NCBI GenBank assembly: GCA_930367215.1
Contig: OV884056.1
Coordinates: 233,421,127 to 233,485,126 of the forward strand
DNA length: 64,000 nucleotides
Direction of reading: 5' to 3'
Origin: Pollenia angustigena
Lineage: Eukaryota > Arthropoda > Insecta > Diptera > Polleniidae
The notes beneath the pieces are model-generated. The model worked only from the letters and a program-made list of their open reading frames with translations, was not told the origin of the DNA and did no database searches. The stretch's first letter is position 1. Every line of letters begins with the position of its first letter. A program made the position numbers and the translations under genes. Below are positions 1 through 10,695 of this stretch, piece after piece.

Positions 1-480
1 TTGTCCTTCAAGTTGTGCTGAAAAAGGTCAACAGAAAAGGGAAAGACAAAATGAAAAAACAAAAAATGTACTTGGACTTCAAGAAAAATTCTTGACGAAA
101 GTACGAAAAAACAGAAGTAAGGAAAAAACATGTAAAATCAATTGAAATTTATAATCATTCAGGAAAGCAAATTTCGATCTACCAAATGTTTAAATACAAT
201 TTGGTTTAACGATTGATGTTTGACTATTGACGTCAGCAGTCGTCGATGGCTGCGAGTGTAAGACGGCAAATCCATCTGAGGAGATCGAGTGGTTGCGATC
301 GAAACATGTCATGGTAACCTGCCGGCCAGGGTTCGAGCCCGAGCAACGTCAAGAATGAAAGATTATCAATAACAATTTTAATTGATTTTCATGTTGTAAA
401 ATTCCTTTCTTCATAAAAATAATTTAATGAAAATTAAATTTCATGAACTTAAGCCTAATTAAAAATTTAATATAATTTTA
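1..480 (+). repeat. SINE-like dispersed repeat, copy 1 (inverted partner at 33545-34021)
   Basis: The stretch is the reverse complement, at roughly 90% identity by eye, of 33545-34021. The most conserved and most GC-rich part is about 215-355. It holds a pol III B-box-like GGTTCGAGCCC at 330-340 and, 46 bp upstream, ATCGAGTGGTTG at 284-295, which resembles the A-box region of a Ser-type tRNA. The flanks are AT-rich. The two boxes with AT-rich flanks suggest a tRNA-derived SINE. No cloverleaf can be drawn with confidence, so it is not called as a tRNA gene. The repeat starts at the window edge and may continue outside. Confidence 0.6.
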
Positions 481-2218
481 AAATGCGTTGAGGACATTTA
501 GCAAAAAAGGTGCAAATATAAATTTATTTATGCAATAAAATTGTTATCAGCTAATATTATTTAATGAAATTTTACAAGTAAATTGATTTTTTAGTGCTTT
601 ATGTTTTATGGAAATATAATGGCTACCAAGCACGGGTCTCAGGATTCCTATTGCACAATTGCTATAAACACATCAAGGTCGTACAAACTGGGCTTAACAT
701 TTTTGATTCTTGGTTTAAATTGAAGAAAATGTGTCATAAATTGGAAATTTGTAAAAAAAAAAATAGTTAAATTTCGGAAAAGCTTTGCGCCCACTGTAAT
801 TAAAATTTTTTGCATAGCAATATTACATGAAGAAGCCTTTCATAAAGTATATGTCGCTTAACAATTTTTTTCTGTAAATATAAAAATATCTCCTATCAAA
901 TTAATTTTTGGGAATACAAAATTTTTAATTTTAAGAAAAATTTTCCCTAAACGTTTTTTTATAAATATTGTTTTGTGCTATTTGTTACACACGTTTTTAT
1001 TTCATTTTTATTTTTTTTTTTGTAAAAAAGTACTTTCTACATAAAAAATATAACTGCATATAAAAAAATGATAAAAATTGTTTTGACAAAGCTGCAAAAA
1101 TTTGTTTATGAGTTTTTTAAATTTTAATTTTTGAAATAAACTCTTAGGGCAATTATTAAACTTGGCGTTAGTTGTTATCCGACAGTTAACAGACGTTTTT
1201 TGACAGATAACACATTATTATCTGTCAATTTAATCTTAACTTTAGCTAACTTCAAGTTGTAATAATGGCCCTTAATCACTTAATATTATTTAATGAAATT
1301 GTACAAGCAAACACATTTTTTTTTAATGCTTAAGGCTAGATTACACTATCTCACAAGTCTTACGTATTCCATAATACTTTGTGAGATAGACATCTAATGA
1401 GTTTTGTTGCGACTGTCAAAAAATCCAATGTAACGTGACAGTTTGCACTCACACCATCACACAAAGTTTAAACACTCACACATGAAATAAAATGCAACCC
1501 TGATCCAATGAAAAGTATTATTTTTCATTGGATCATTTAGATTTTAGAAAAACTAAAGATATTATAAAAATAAAACTGTTAAGCGAATAAGAATTATAAG
1601 CCCCAGTTTTACTTGTAACAATATCAAAGCTTAAACAATAAACAGTGAGTTTATCTTTTCTTACAATCCCGACCACAATTGGTTGATTTTTTTTCAACTC
1701 TAAATGTAGTTGTATGTGGGTACAGAAAAAACAAAAATAAAACTCATTTCTTTATTTTACTTGCCAGTTCAGTTTAATTTACACTGCCACATGCATATTA
1801 GTTATCAAAGTTTTTCTTGGTGATTCAAAAATTAAAAAAAATTGGATCCCAAGATTGGAAAAATGTAATTTTTGTTACAACAACCACAAGAAAAATCCAC
1901 CAAAAGTTACATTTTTATCAAACTATAACCAAGTGTAAAAAAAATCAGGATAAAGAGATGTAATTTTCCGCTTTAAACGTCAAACGAAATGATGTTGCCA
2001 TTCATAAAAAATTTTAAATTTTTAATACAAAGTACGAAAAATTGCATCTCTTTTTATAAACTCTTGAATAGTACAACTCTGATTTCAAAAATTATTTTTT
2101 ATAGTTACAACATTTCAAAGATAACTTCTTTTTCATTTAATATTTCAAAAAGAAAAATTCATATTAAGAATGTGTGCAATGGAAAAAGTTATTAAAAAAG
2201 AATAAAACAAAAGAAATG
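481..2218. other. AT-rich gene-free stretch with dispersed repeats
   Basis: No coding signal was seen. 545-600 and 1270-1330 share a related motif around TAATATTATTTAATGAAATT. A perfect 11-bp-stem hairpin (ATCCAATGAAA...TTTCATTGGAT) lies at about 1504-1534. About 1546-1790 is an inverted, diverged match to about 37330-37555. TTAAGGCTAGATTACAC at about 1331 looks like a TTAA-flanked MITE end, but I found no partner. Confidence 0.5.
1546..1790 (+). repeat. dispersed repeat, inverted match to 37330-37555
   Basis: The segment from GAAAAACTAAAGATATTA to TTTATCTTTTCTTACA reappears as its reverse complement at about 37430-37555. Weaker similarity continues outward (ATTGGTT..., TTGCCAGTT...AGTTT). 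It is non-coding and its family was not recognised. Confidence 0.55.
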
Positions 2219-2291
2219 GGGTCAAAAAAATGGACAGAAGTTGAAGTTAATAAAATACTCGACTTTTTGGCAGACAATCGCCATTTTGAGG
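2219..2291 (+). pseudogene. isolated Myb/SANT-like first exon
   Basis: An ATG at 2219 opens a short reading frame beginning MGSKKWTEVEVNKILDFL, followed at once by a GT-type donor (gtaact). The pattern of a basic start, then W-[ST]-x-E-x-[EV] and an aliphatic helix, is that of the first helix of Myb/SANT-like domains in PIF/Harbinger accessory proteins. No matching second exon follows. Downstream there is only AT-rich DNA, MITEs and a LINE. The similar Myb gene at 8407-9778 has its own start, so this is probably a relic of a different element copy. It is short, so chance cannot be excluded. Confidence 0.35.
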
Positions 2292-3021
2292 TAACTTTTT
2301 GTAGTCGAATATTATGATGAAAATTACATTATTCACTTCTTTTTAAATTAAATAATCAATCAACGCACTTTAAACACTTTTATTCGGCATCTTGAAAAAT
2401 ATCAATTACTTCTACGAATTATTTGACAGATTTTTTTTGACTTTGTACTTTTTACAAAAAAAAACCCCCGTTTACGTCAATAAGAGTGTAATTTTTCTTT
2501 TTTCCAACCAAAAAAAAAATTGAAATTAATACCCTTTATGTGTTTTATTTTACATTATAAATCAAACCTCACGATGAATATCCCGAAACATGAAGAATAG
2601 GGAAATAACTTCTTGCAATATTTGCAAGTATCAAAAAACCACCTCATAGCGGTGTGGGGCATAAAAATATATTAAAAAATATTGTGTCACTTTTCCTCTA
2701 TTGTTTTCGCACCGAAAGCGTTGAAGTTTTGTTTTTATTTATTTATTTTTATTAGTTACTCTTGTCTTTAATGAGAACGTTTTTGTTTAAATTCCTATAT
2801 AATCTTCAACAATAAACCATTTTTCACAATTCTAATGCAAAATCAAATGGGTTTTAAATTTTCAAAAATAAACTGCAGACATAATATGGAGTTTTAGAAA
2901 TCGCTTACGCTGTGGAACCTTTTTTCACCGAAACAACCCAAAAAACAGTTTTTAATTATCAGAACAACATTCCCCACATGATACTGGAGTGGCTTTTTGC
3001 CTTTCAATAAAGTATAAATAA
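2292..3021. other. gene-free AT-rich stretch
   Basis: No open frame, RNA signal or clear repeat was recognised. It separates the orphan Myb/SANT exon from the MITE at about 3022. Confidence 0.4.
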
Positions 3022-3285
3022 TATAAGGCCGTCAGCGCAAAATTGGTGTAAGCCTCAATTTTTCATACCCTGACTTATCTACGCCGAATTGATTAAAACT
3101 GCGAAAATAAAATAAGAAACTAGTTTATCTCTAGTTTTACCAATCACTAACAGAAAGCGTTGCAAAAGTTTTGTTGCATTTATTTATTTTTGCTCTACTT
3201 ATAACACAAAAGTAGTCATAAGCCACACAAATATGAAATAAATGTAATGTGGCTTACACCACTTTTGGGCTGACTGCCGCATATA
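3022..3285. mobile_element. MITE with about 28-bp imperfect terminal inverted repeats
   Basis: The left end near 3027 (GGCCGTCAGCGCAAAATTGG, then TGTAAGCC) and the reverse complement of the right end near 3281 (GCGGCAGTCAGCCCAAAAGT, then GGTGTAAGCC) match over about 28 bp with a few mismatches. The roughly 200-bp interior is AT-rich and non-coding. Flanking ATA/TATA is too simple to fix the TSD. It abuts the mariner copy that starts at 3286. Confidence 0.6.
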
Positions 3286-4191
3286 TCAGGTGATTTTTTA
3301 GCTATTATCTTTTTGGCAACACTGGTTTAAACAGCTGGCGCACGTTTCGTGTTTTGTTTCACTGTCAAACATCTTCAGTTTGGTCTATAATTTAACCATG
3401 AATCGCCTTACAAACGAACAACGCTTGCAAATTATTGAATTTTATTATCAAAATGCGTGCTCTGTCAAGAAAGTCCATCGCGCGCTTCTTCCATTTTATG
3501 GTCAGTTTTATCGACCCACTGGAGCGGCTATTCGGGCTATTGTGATCTTGCAATGCTTCTGGCAGCGCTACCAATGCATCCAGAAAAAGTCACAGTTTGG
3601 TGCGGCTTATGGGCTGGTGGCATCATTGGACCGCACTTCATCAAAGATGATCCGAATCGTAACTTAACTATGATTGGTGAGCGCTACCGTGAGATGATAT
3701 CCAACTTTTGTTTGCCCAAAATGCATGAGCTTGACTTGCATGACATGTGTTTTCAACAAGACGGTGCCACATGCCACACAGCACGCTTAACAATGGACTT
3801 ATTAAGAGGCGAGTTCGGTGAATATTTTATTTCACGTTCGAGACTGGTCAATTGGCCGCCTAGATGGTGCGATTTAACGCCTTTAGGCTATTTTTTGTGG
3901 GGCTATGTTTAAGCTCTTGTCTATACACACATGCCCGCTTCAATTGACGCATTGGAAGACAACATTGAAGCATTTATTCATGAGATACCGGCCGAAATGT
4001 TGAACGGCAAAAATTGGACTAAGCGGATCGACCATTTGAGGCGCAGTTACGGTCAACATTTGCATGAAATAATCTTTAAACATTAAATTATATGGACCGT
4101 ACTATCGATTCAAATAAAGATTTCATACATTTTTCTGAATTTTATGTGTCTTTTTTTAACTTTCCTATAGCACTTACAAAATCACCCATCA
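3286..4191 (+). mobile_element. mariner/Tc1-type element, internally deleted
   Basis: The ends form a short inverted repeat: TCAGGTGATTTTTTAGCT on the left and TGATGGGTGATTTTGTAAG as reverse complement of the right, each next to a TA, the target of mariner/Tc1 elements. The coding remnant inside (3398-4085) fits this superfamily. About 900 bp remain. Confidence 0.8.
3398..4085 (+). pseudogene. mariner-like transposase, middle deleted and frameshifted
   Basis: The frame starting MNRLTNEQRLQIIEFYYQ is the N-terminal helix-turn-helix of a large insect mariner-like transposase family. After about 48 residues, near 3545, it jumps to the C-terminal half in another frame (LPMHPEKVTVWCGLWAGGII), so the linker and the first catalytic aspartate segment are lost. 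The second catalytic block FQQDGATCHTA is present (about 3750-3785). The third, CDLTPLGYFLWGY (about 3867-3908), keeps its Asp but reads Gly where the family usually has a second Asp. A TAA at 3910-3912 interrupts the tail, and similarity resumes until HLHEIIFKH near 4083. It cannot make an active enzyme. Confidence 0.85.
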
Positions 4192-4433
4192 TACTTATAA
4201 TTATGTCGCTTAAAATTTGTTTTTTATAAATAAAAAAAACTTATTTAGATAAAATAAAAAATGAGTAATTTTATATGACGTTTCAGCTGATTGAAAACTT
4301 ACCAGGTGCTGTATTGCTTTTTATAAACACCCAAATAAAATCCCAAAAAATTATTTGCCCCGTATTTACCGGGTATTTACCCATACATTGGAATACCATC
4401 TCTATTCATGATTGTAGACACCATATTACGATT

Positions 4434-4449
4434 ATTATTGAATCATATT
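4434..4449. repeat. TSD of RTE-type LINE, left copy
   Basis: ATTATTGAATCATATT here is repeated exactly at 7616-7631, bracketing the LINE. A 16-bp perfect direct repeat is a normal length for target-primed reverse transcription. Confidence 0.9.
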
Positions 4450-7400
4450 TTTTTTTTCCTTTATTCATTCCACTTGGGAACATAGGGCTTCTACAAGATT
4501 ATTCCAACTTAATCTATCGTTACATATAAGTTTAATTTCATCAAAAGTTTTATTTAATATTTTACCGGGGCGTCGGCTGCCTTGAGGATTCCATTCTAAA
4601 GCAGTCCTCGTGATGCTACCGTTTGGCTTTCTTAATGTGTGCCCTATCCATTTCCACTTTCTTTTTGTTATTTGGCAATTTACAGGTACCTTTTTCGTCA
4701 ATCTCCAAAGATCGGCATTGGTTATTGTGTTCGGCCAAAAGATGCGACAAATTATTCGCAGGCATTTATTTATAAAGACCTGTAGTCTCTGCGCTATGAC
4801 GCTTGTCATCAGCCAGGTTTCGCTACCGTACAGAAGAGTAGATTTCACACATGCGTTAAATATTCGAATCTTTGTCTTCTTCGAGATTTGGGGTGACCGC
4901 CAAGTTCTATTCAAGCGGCCAAAGGCTGATCTTGCCTTTTTCAGCCTGTTTGTCACATCTTCTTCCACGCCTCCGTCTATCGACATTATACATCCTAAGT
5001 AGCAGAATGAGTTAACATATTGTATGCGTTGGTTTTGTATTAGAATGTGGTTGTTGATTGTGTTGTTGATTCGCATTGCATGTGTTTTCGAAATGTTTAT
5101 CTCTAATCCAACTTCTTTTGCCAGTGTTCCCAGATCATTCACTTTGCTCTGCATGTCGGTAAAATTGTGTGACATGAGGCAAATATCGTCAGCGAAATCC
5201 AAATCTTCAAGATGTCTTTGGAAGTCCCATACGATACCCCTTTTTCTCCTGCAGAGTTTTAACATGACTTCATCTAATACAACAGCAAATAGTAGAGGAG
5301 ATAGTGGGCATCCTTGTTTCACTCCAGCGTTTGTCTGAAAGGATTCACTGGTCATGCCGTTATGCCGAACTTGTAGAGTTGTGTTGTTGTACATGGCTTT
5401 AATTATGTTTATCAACTTCACTGGTACCCCTTTTGCTGTTAATGCAGCCCATATTGCACTTCGTCTTATGGAATCAAACGCTTTTTTGAAGTCAATAAAA
5501 ACTAAATACAATGGTGTGCGCCATTCAACCTATTGCTCTATTATCACACGAAGAGTGTTGGTTTGGTCTACACAGTTACGATGAGGACGAAAACCAGCTT
5601 GTTCGTCTCATAATGTCTTTTCAACATGCTGCAGTCGGTTGTTTAGTATTATCGCAATGACCTTATATATTGCGTTAAGCAGTGTGATACCTCGCCAATT
5701 ATCACACACAGTTAGATCGTTCTTTTTCGGTAGTTTAATTATTGTGCCTTTAGTCCAAGTACTATGAAGTTCTTCATTGATCCAAGCATCACGTATATAT
5801 GGGTATATTATTTCTGCAGCTATCGTTGGGTTCGTTTGCAGTATCTCTGGAGGGATACCATCTTCACCAGGAATTTTGTTCTTTTTTATTTTTGAGATAG
5901 CACACGTAATTTCTTCGATGCTTGGGTGTTCTGTGGTTATTGCGTTGTTGATTATTGTATGTGAATCGATATTCTGAGAACTTTCCGGAATTTCTTCATA
6001 AGTAATGTTACTTGTTTCCTCGAAGTGTTGCTTCCATCTTCGGGTTTGTTCTTCAGTGTTTGTAAGAAGCTGACCATCAGAGTCCTTTATAGCATGGTTA
6101 CGATTCACATTTTGATTTGATAGGCGCTTTATTATCTGATGTAGCTCTTTCATGTTGTTTGACCCTGCAGCTGTTTCTGCATCACTGGCAATAGATTCTA
6201 AATACTTTCTTTTATCGTTTCGGGCTGATCTCTTTACGGCTTTTGCCACTGCGCTGTAATGTGCTTTATAGTAGGGATTTTCAAGTTTTTGTTGTTTCAA
6301 CTGATTTCTTTCTTGAATAAGTTTCCAGGTGTTATCGGATAACCATGATTTCCTTTCTGTCTTCTGTTTATAACCTATTTTATCTTTGGCAATCTCCCTA
6401 ATTTTATTACACGTTACTTCCCAGGAAATGTTTTCTGATTGAACACATTCCCTTAGTTCTTCTCCAACTTCGTCCCTTTTCTCTTTAACTCTCAATTTGT
6501 TGACATCAAAGCGTTTGTATGCTATCTGCGGATTTCTTTTATATATTTTTTTAAGTTTTATTCTTATTGTAGCTACCACTAGCTCGTGGTCGCTGTACAA
6601 GTCGGCACCTCTTTTGGTGCGTACATCTATTAGAGACCCTCTCCATTTGCGGCGGATACAAATGTGATCTATTTGATTACGTGTCTGACCGTCTGGGGAT
6701 TCCCATGTATATTTGTGTATATTTTTGTGGGGAAAAATCGAACCACCGATCACGAGTTGGAATGTCTGACAAAACTCTATAAAACGTTCACCATTCTTGT
6801 TTCTAGTTCCCATGCCATGTGTTCCCATGATATGGGTTAGGCCGTGGTTGTCATTGCCAATCTGGGCATTAAAGTCACCGCTTAGGATAAGTATATCACG
6901 GTTTGCTATTTTGTTAACAGTAGCTGTTAGTTGATTGTAAAATTCATCTTTTTTTAGATCGTCGGCATCCTCTGTGGGTGCATAGCATTGAACGATGCTA
7001 ATGTATTTTCCAACTTTACTGAAAAACCGGGCTGTAATAATACGATCTGATATAGGATTCCATGAACTTAGAGTTGTCCTTAGTTCTTTGGATATTACTA
7101 ATGCTACCCCGCTTTCTCTCCTGCTTACTTTACCGCTATATAACACAACGTTTCCATTGGCCGATGTTATTTGACCGTTTCCGCACCATCTCATTTCACT
7201 AATACCTAGAATCGCAACATTAAACTTCAACATTTCTGCCTCTACTTGTGCTAGCCTTGACGCTTCGCTAAGCGTTCTTACGTTCCATTGTCCAAATCTT
7301 ATCCGTTTCCGTGTGCCAAATGTTGTCATCGATGTGTGGGGTATTGCTATTATTTCTCTTGTAGTAGTTTCATTAATCGTTTGAGATTCGGACAAGTGGA

Positions 7401-7615
7401 TGATTGGTCCACTGTGTCCTATGATGGTGCTGGGGCTGCCAGCTTGAAGCCGCCATCCCGACTATGTTGAAAATACTGAGCTTCAGCGACTGTTACTATT
7501 ACGATTGTCGCCTAATTGCCTGAGACGCAATGGTGATAACATGCCATTCAGGTTACCCAGTATTATACGCCTTCTCACTTTGGCTGCCAACAGACGGGTG
7601 CCTGTATGACATTAC
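4450..7615 (-). mobile_element. full-length RTE-type non-LTR retrotransposon
   Basis: The 3.17-kb element is bounded by a 16-bp TSD. On the minus strand it has about 220 bp of 5' leader, one ORF with AP endonuclease followed by reverse transcriptase, almost no 3' UTR, and a run of 8-10 A at the 3' end (4448-4457 as T). Single-ORF organisation and length fit RTE clade elements (BovB/SR2 type). It is inserted in AT-rich DNA and not visibly truncated. Confidence 0.85.
4465..7395 (-). pseudogene. RTE-type ORF: AP endonuclease plus reverse transcriptase, two nonsense codons
   Basis: The frame starts at 7395 (MSESQTINETTT). The endonuclease occupies about residues 30-280: FGQWNVRTLSEASRLA, ISEMRW, LSGDFNAQIGN and SDHELVVATI are the APE-family blocks. 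Reverse transcriptase follows, with DFKKAFDSI, VKQGCPLSPLLF and the catalytic LDFADDICLM. Near the C-terminus is KRKWKWIGHTLRK, a motif seen in BovB/SR2-like proteins. Exactly one frame runs from 7395 to 4465, but it is cut by TGA at about 5608 and TAG at about 5530. Both stops lie in the early RT domain and no frameshift is needed. This copy is therefore dead but young-looking. Cellular role: nicking DNA and priming reverse transcription of its own RNA. Confidence 0.85.
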
Positions 7616-7631
7616 ATTATTGAATCATATT

Positions 7632-8181
7632 ACGACTGAATATATTTATAATATTACATCAAAATATGTTTCCCTTAATCATATTCTTATCATGTTAATC
7701 ATAATAACCCAATAAAAAATTTTATCATTTTGCGAAGCACTAATGGTACATTTAAAAAAATAAGCGCACAATTATGCGCTACGCAATAAGACATACAGAA
7801 ATGCAGTAAAAAAAGTGAAATAACTCTTAACAATTTTTATAAAAAATAAATAAAATTTCAAGTGCAACGGCATTCCCTTACTACGAAGCAGGTTTGTAAG
7901 GGAGAATACTAAAAACTAACTGTTACATCCAACAATTTTTTTATGCGCTGAATAATGCGCTTTATGTGTCAAAAATGTATTGCTTCAAAGTGGGAACTCG
8001 CCATATAAAATTCATGTCTTCCGTAAGCGCAATGGTAAGCGAAACTCTTACATTTCTCCCTTACAAACCTGCTTCGCTCGAAGCTCAATTTTTTATTGGG
8101 AAGTTAAGGAGTAATCATATTATTGTCATTTGTATAATAATAAGTTAAGAAGTTATTATATAATCCACTATACTACATATT
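7632..8181. other. gene-free stretch with an inverted repeat
   Basis: 7886-7910 (about CGAAGCAGGTTTGTAAGGGA) is the inverse of a segment near 8058-8082, making a hairpin with a loop of about 150 bp. GCGCA-containing motifs (about 7773-7790 and 7945-7962) flank its inner part. It may be a small MITE, but no TSD was found. Confidence 0.4.
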
Positions 8182-8406
8182 CACCCTTATCATGAATAAA
8201 ATTTCTCATATAAATTTCCGAATATGTGAAGAGTTGGTATCATGAACCAAATGAGTTGTGAAAATTTCCGAATGTTTACATTTTTAAACTCCGAAAAAAA
8301 ATTGCTTGTGATTTTGTTTGTTTTCAAAAAAATTCACACCATTGTGAATAGCTCACATGTGAAATATTTTAACAATTTATGAAGAAAATATTTCACAAAG
8401 ATTTGT

Positions 8407-9778
8407 ATGTCGAAAAGGAAAAAAAATGTAAGTTAATATTTTAAATTTAAAAAAAAAAAAAACGTTTAAAATATCAATTACATATGTAGGAGTAAAACGG
8501 TTTAAGGCAGAATTAGTCTTTACTTTCTGTTCTGTTACGAATCAGCTGACTTGTTTTTGTTATTAAAAAACCTATGAAATTGATTAGTTTTTCTGTTCTG
8601 TTACGGTTCAGTTTGTTAAAATCAAAAACATGTTAAGTATTTGTAAGTGACAGAAAAATAAATAATAAAAAATACATATTTACATTGAAATAAACTGTTT
8701 TTTGATTTTAAGAATTCATAAAATTTAATTTTTTCATATTTATGTGCATAAAAGTTATTAAAATAAAGCAATGGACGGTGCATAACTAATAAATTTATTA
8801 TAAATGGCTGATAAGTTACTACGGAAAAAGTAACTATTACAATTTCATAACAGAACGGCACGGAACAGAACAGAACAGAAACAAAAAGTAAAGACTAACT
8901 GAGCCTTAATAAGGAGCAAATAAATATTTTATTTGATGAACTGCTTGAAAACCCAGACATTGCAAGAGGCTTTGTAAGAGAAAATAAAGCTAAGGTGACT
9001 GGTTTTTGGGAAATTATCAAGGACAAACTTAATAGCGTCGGCCCACCTGTTAAAACAATTGCAGAATGGGAAAAAGTAAGAATTTTTAAAATCATGTGTG
9101 TCCGCTTATACATGGAATAAAAAAAAAAATATGTATGTACATAATTGATAGGTTTGGCTAGATCAAAGAATTTATTTGCGGAAAAAGTCTACAACTAACA
9201 TGCAATACAGAAAAGGAACAGGAGGTGGACGCAATAAAGAATATAAATTTTCGCCAGACGAGGAAAGCATTTTAGAAATGTTTGGCACAAAAGAAGCAGC
9301 AGATGGTGTGGAAGGCAGCCAGACATTTGGTTTAAAAATTACAAAATTAGCAGATGAAACACAAAACTCGGTTACTCGTGAAGACAATGAACTAATCTTA
9401 GTTACTAATGAACCCACAATCAAGCAGATAAACTTGGTTACTACTGAAGTAATAACCGAACCCACAAGCAAACATGCAAACTCAAAAAAAAAAAAAAAAA
9501 AAAAAGTTGAACTGACAACTGCCGAGATTGCCAAGTCAAGTTTGGAATATCAAAAAAAACTTTGTTTGAGACGAATTTACAGGGCCATCGACAAAATTCA
9601 TGAACAGAAAATTCTAGCAAATAAGGAAATGGTTAGGCACAACCGGGAAATGGAAGAAATGAAAAGAATGAAACTGGAACTGGAAAAGTCTAAGGTCGAA
9701 AGTACTTCAAAAATTAACGCTTTGATGATGGAAACTGAAGATTCAAAGTTACGTCATCTACGAAATAATAAAGATTGA
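8407..9778 (+). pseudogene. Myb/SANT-like DNA-binding protein of the Harbinger element, spliced, MITE-disrupted
   Basis: Exon 1 is 8407-8427 (MSKRKKN) with a consensus donor GTAAGT. Exon 2 is 8490-8505 plus 8910-9075 and carries the SANT-like helices (KEQINILFDELLENPDIA, VTGFWEIIKDKLN, IAEWEK). Exon 3 is 9152-9778 (VWLDQRIYLRKK, then a GTGGG motif) and ends in a charged coiled-coil tail (about 9620-9720). In PIF/Harbinger elements this accessory protein binds the ends and brings the nuclease to the nucleus. The 400-bp MITE 8506-8905 sits inside exon 2; dropping it with one TTAA copy leaves an uninterrupted frame. The exon 1/2 phase is off by one base, next to an A8 run. A run of 20 or more A at about 9485-9504 encodes poly-Lys. 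Confidence 0.75.
8506..8905. mobile_element. 400-bp MITE, TTAA target, inside Myb/SANT exon
   Basis: Ends: GGCAGAATTAGTCTTTACTT on the left; reverse complement of the right GGCTCAGTTAGTCTTTACTT. TTAA occurs at 8502-8505 and 8906-8909. Inner sequences carry several copies of a TCTGTTCTGTT-like motif on each side. A TTAA TSD fits piggyBac- or Kolobok-type mobilisation. It is non-coding. Confidence 0.85.
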
Positions 9779-9956
9779 TGAATTGCTGGAAAAGGCTTAC
9801 ATACATTTTGGTTTTTAGATCTTAGGAGTCATGAAGAAGGCTTTAATTTAATGTTAATACTGCTACTAATCGTTTTATTAGTTTTTTTAAATTAATTTAA
9901 ATAAACAATGAATTTGACAGATAAGATTTTTATTAATCTGAGTGTAATAAGGCTTA

Positions 9957-10695
9957 GTTAGGCGAACGTTGCTGTACCCGTAATGTACCGCACCGTACTG
10001 TAAGCACGTTGGTGTACTTATAGAACGTTTAAAAACGTGTCATATGTTTTCCCATACATAAACAAAAAGCAATAGTATACATAAAACAAAACACACAGTG
10101 ATGGGAATCAAAAATGTTCAAATGGTGACCGTTGTGCAGAAAAGGTACCACGTGATTTCAATGGTATTAAAACAGTATTTTAAGTATGTAAAGAATGTTA
10201 ATAATTTAATATTTATATTATAGATTTACAATAAAAAAATTTGAATTTTAGCATATATAAATTTTCAGCATACATATATTGTAAATGTGCATACACCAAA
10301 CAAGGTTTTGATACCATTTAAAGTCGTTTATATGTTTCACATTTCCAAGGTATGTGTATATGCATTTGTTTATTTTAAACATCTAAACATATGTGTATTT
10401 GTATATTTGGAAATATGTTGTATTGTAAGTTGTTTTGTCGCAATTCCATAGATATACTGAAAAAAGTACCAAAAAAACAGAACAAAATTACCCGCATTCA
10501 ATGTAACATACAAGCCGCCCATCACTGTCTTACAAATGTCACGTAACAACGGCATGAAATTCTATTTTATACAGATTGGTACGTTGCAACTACGATACAT
10601 TGCATTTCGGTAAGCTTTTGTATTGGTTTTCATATAACAAAAAGCGAACAGCTGATTGATACAGTACAGATACGGTACAGCAACGTTCGCCTAAC
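9957..10695. mobile_element. 739-bp non-autonomous DNA transposon with 22-bp perfect TIRs
   Basis: GTTAGGCGAACGTTGCTGTA (then CC) at 9957-9978 is the exact inverse of 10674-10695. Flanks are TTA and TGA, so the TSD is imperfect or the boundary is off by a base or two. The interior is AT-rich with no coding region. It lies between the convergent Myb and nuclease genes, and the nuclease stop codon (10691-10693) falls inside its right TIR, so the nuclease C-terminus was altered by the insertion. Confidence 0.75.

Noticed and set aside
284..350. tRNA-Ser gene
   Set aside because: Only A- and B-box-like sequences; no acceptor or anticodon stem can be drawn. Kept as SINE-like.
4465..7470. Plus-strand open frames across the RTE LINE (for example 4610-5002, 5024-5338)
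   Set aside because: Antisense shadows of the minus-strand reverse transcriptase frame.
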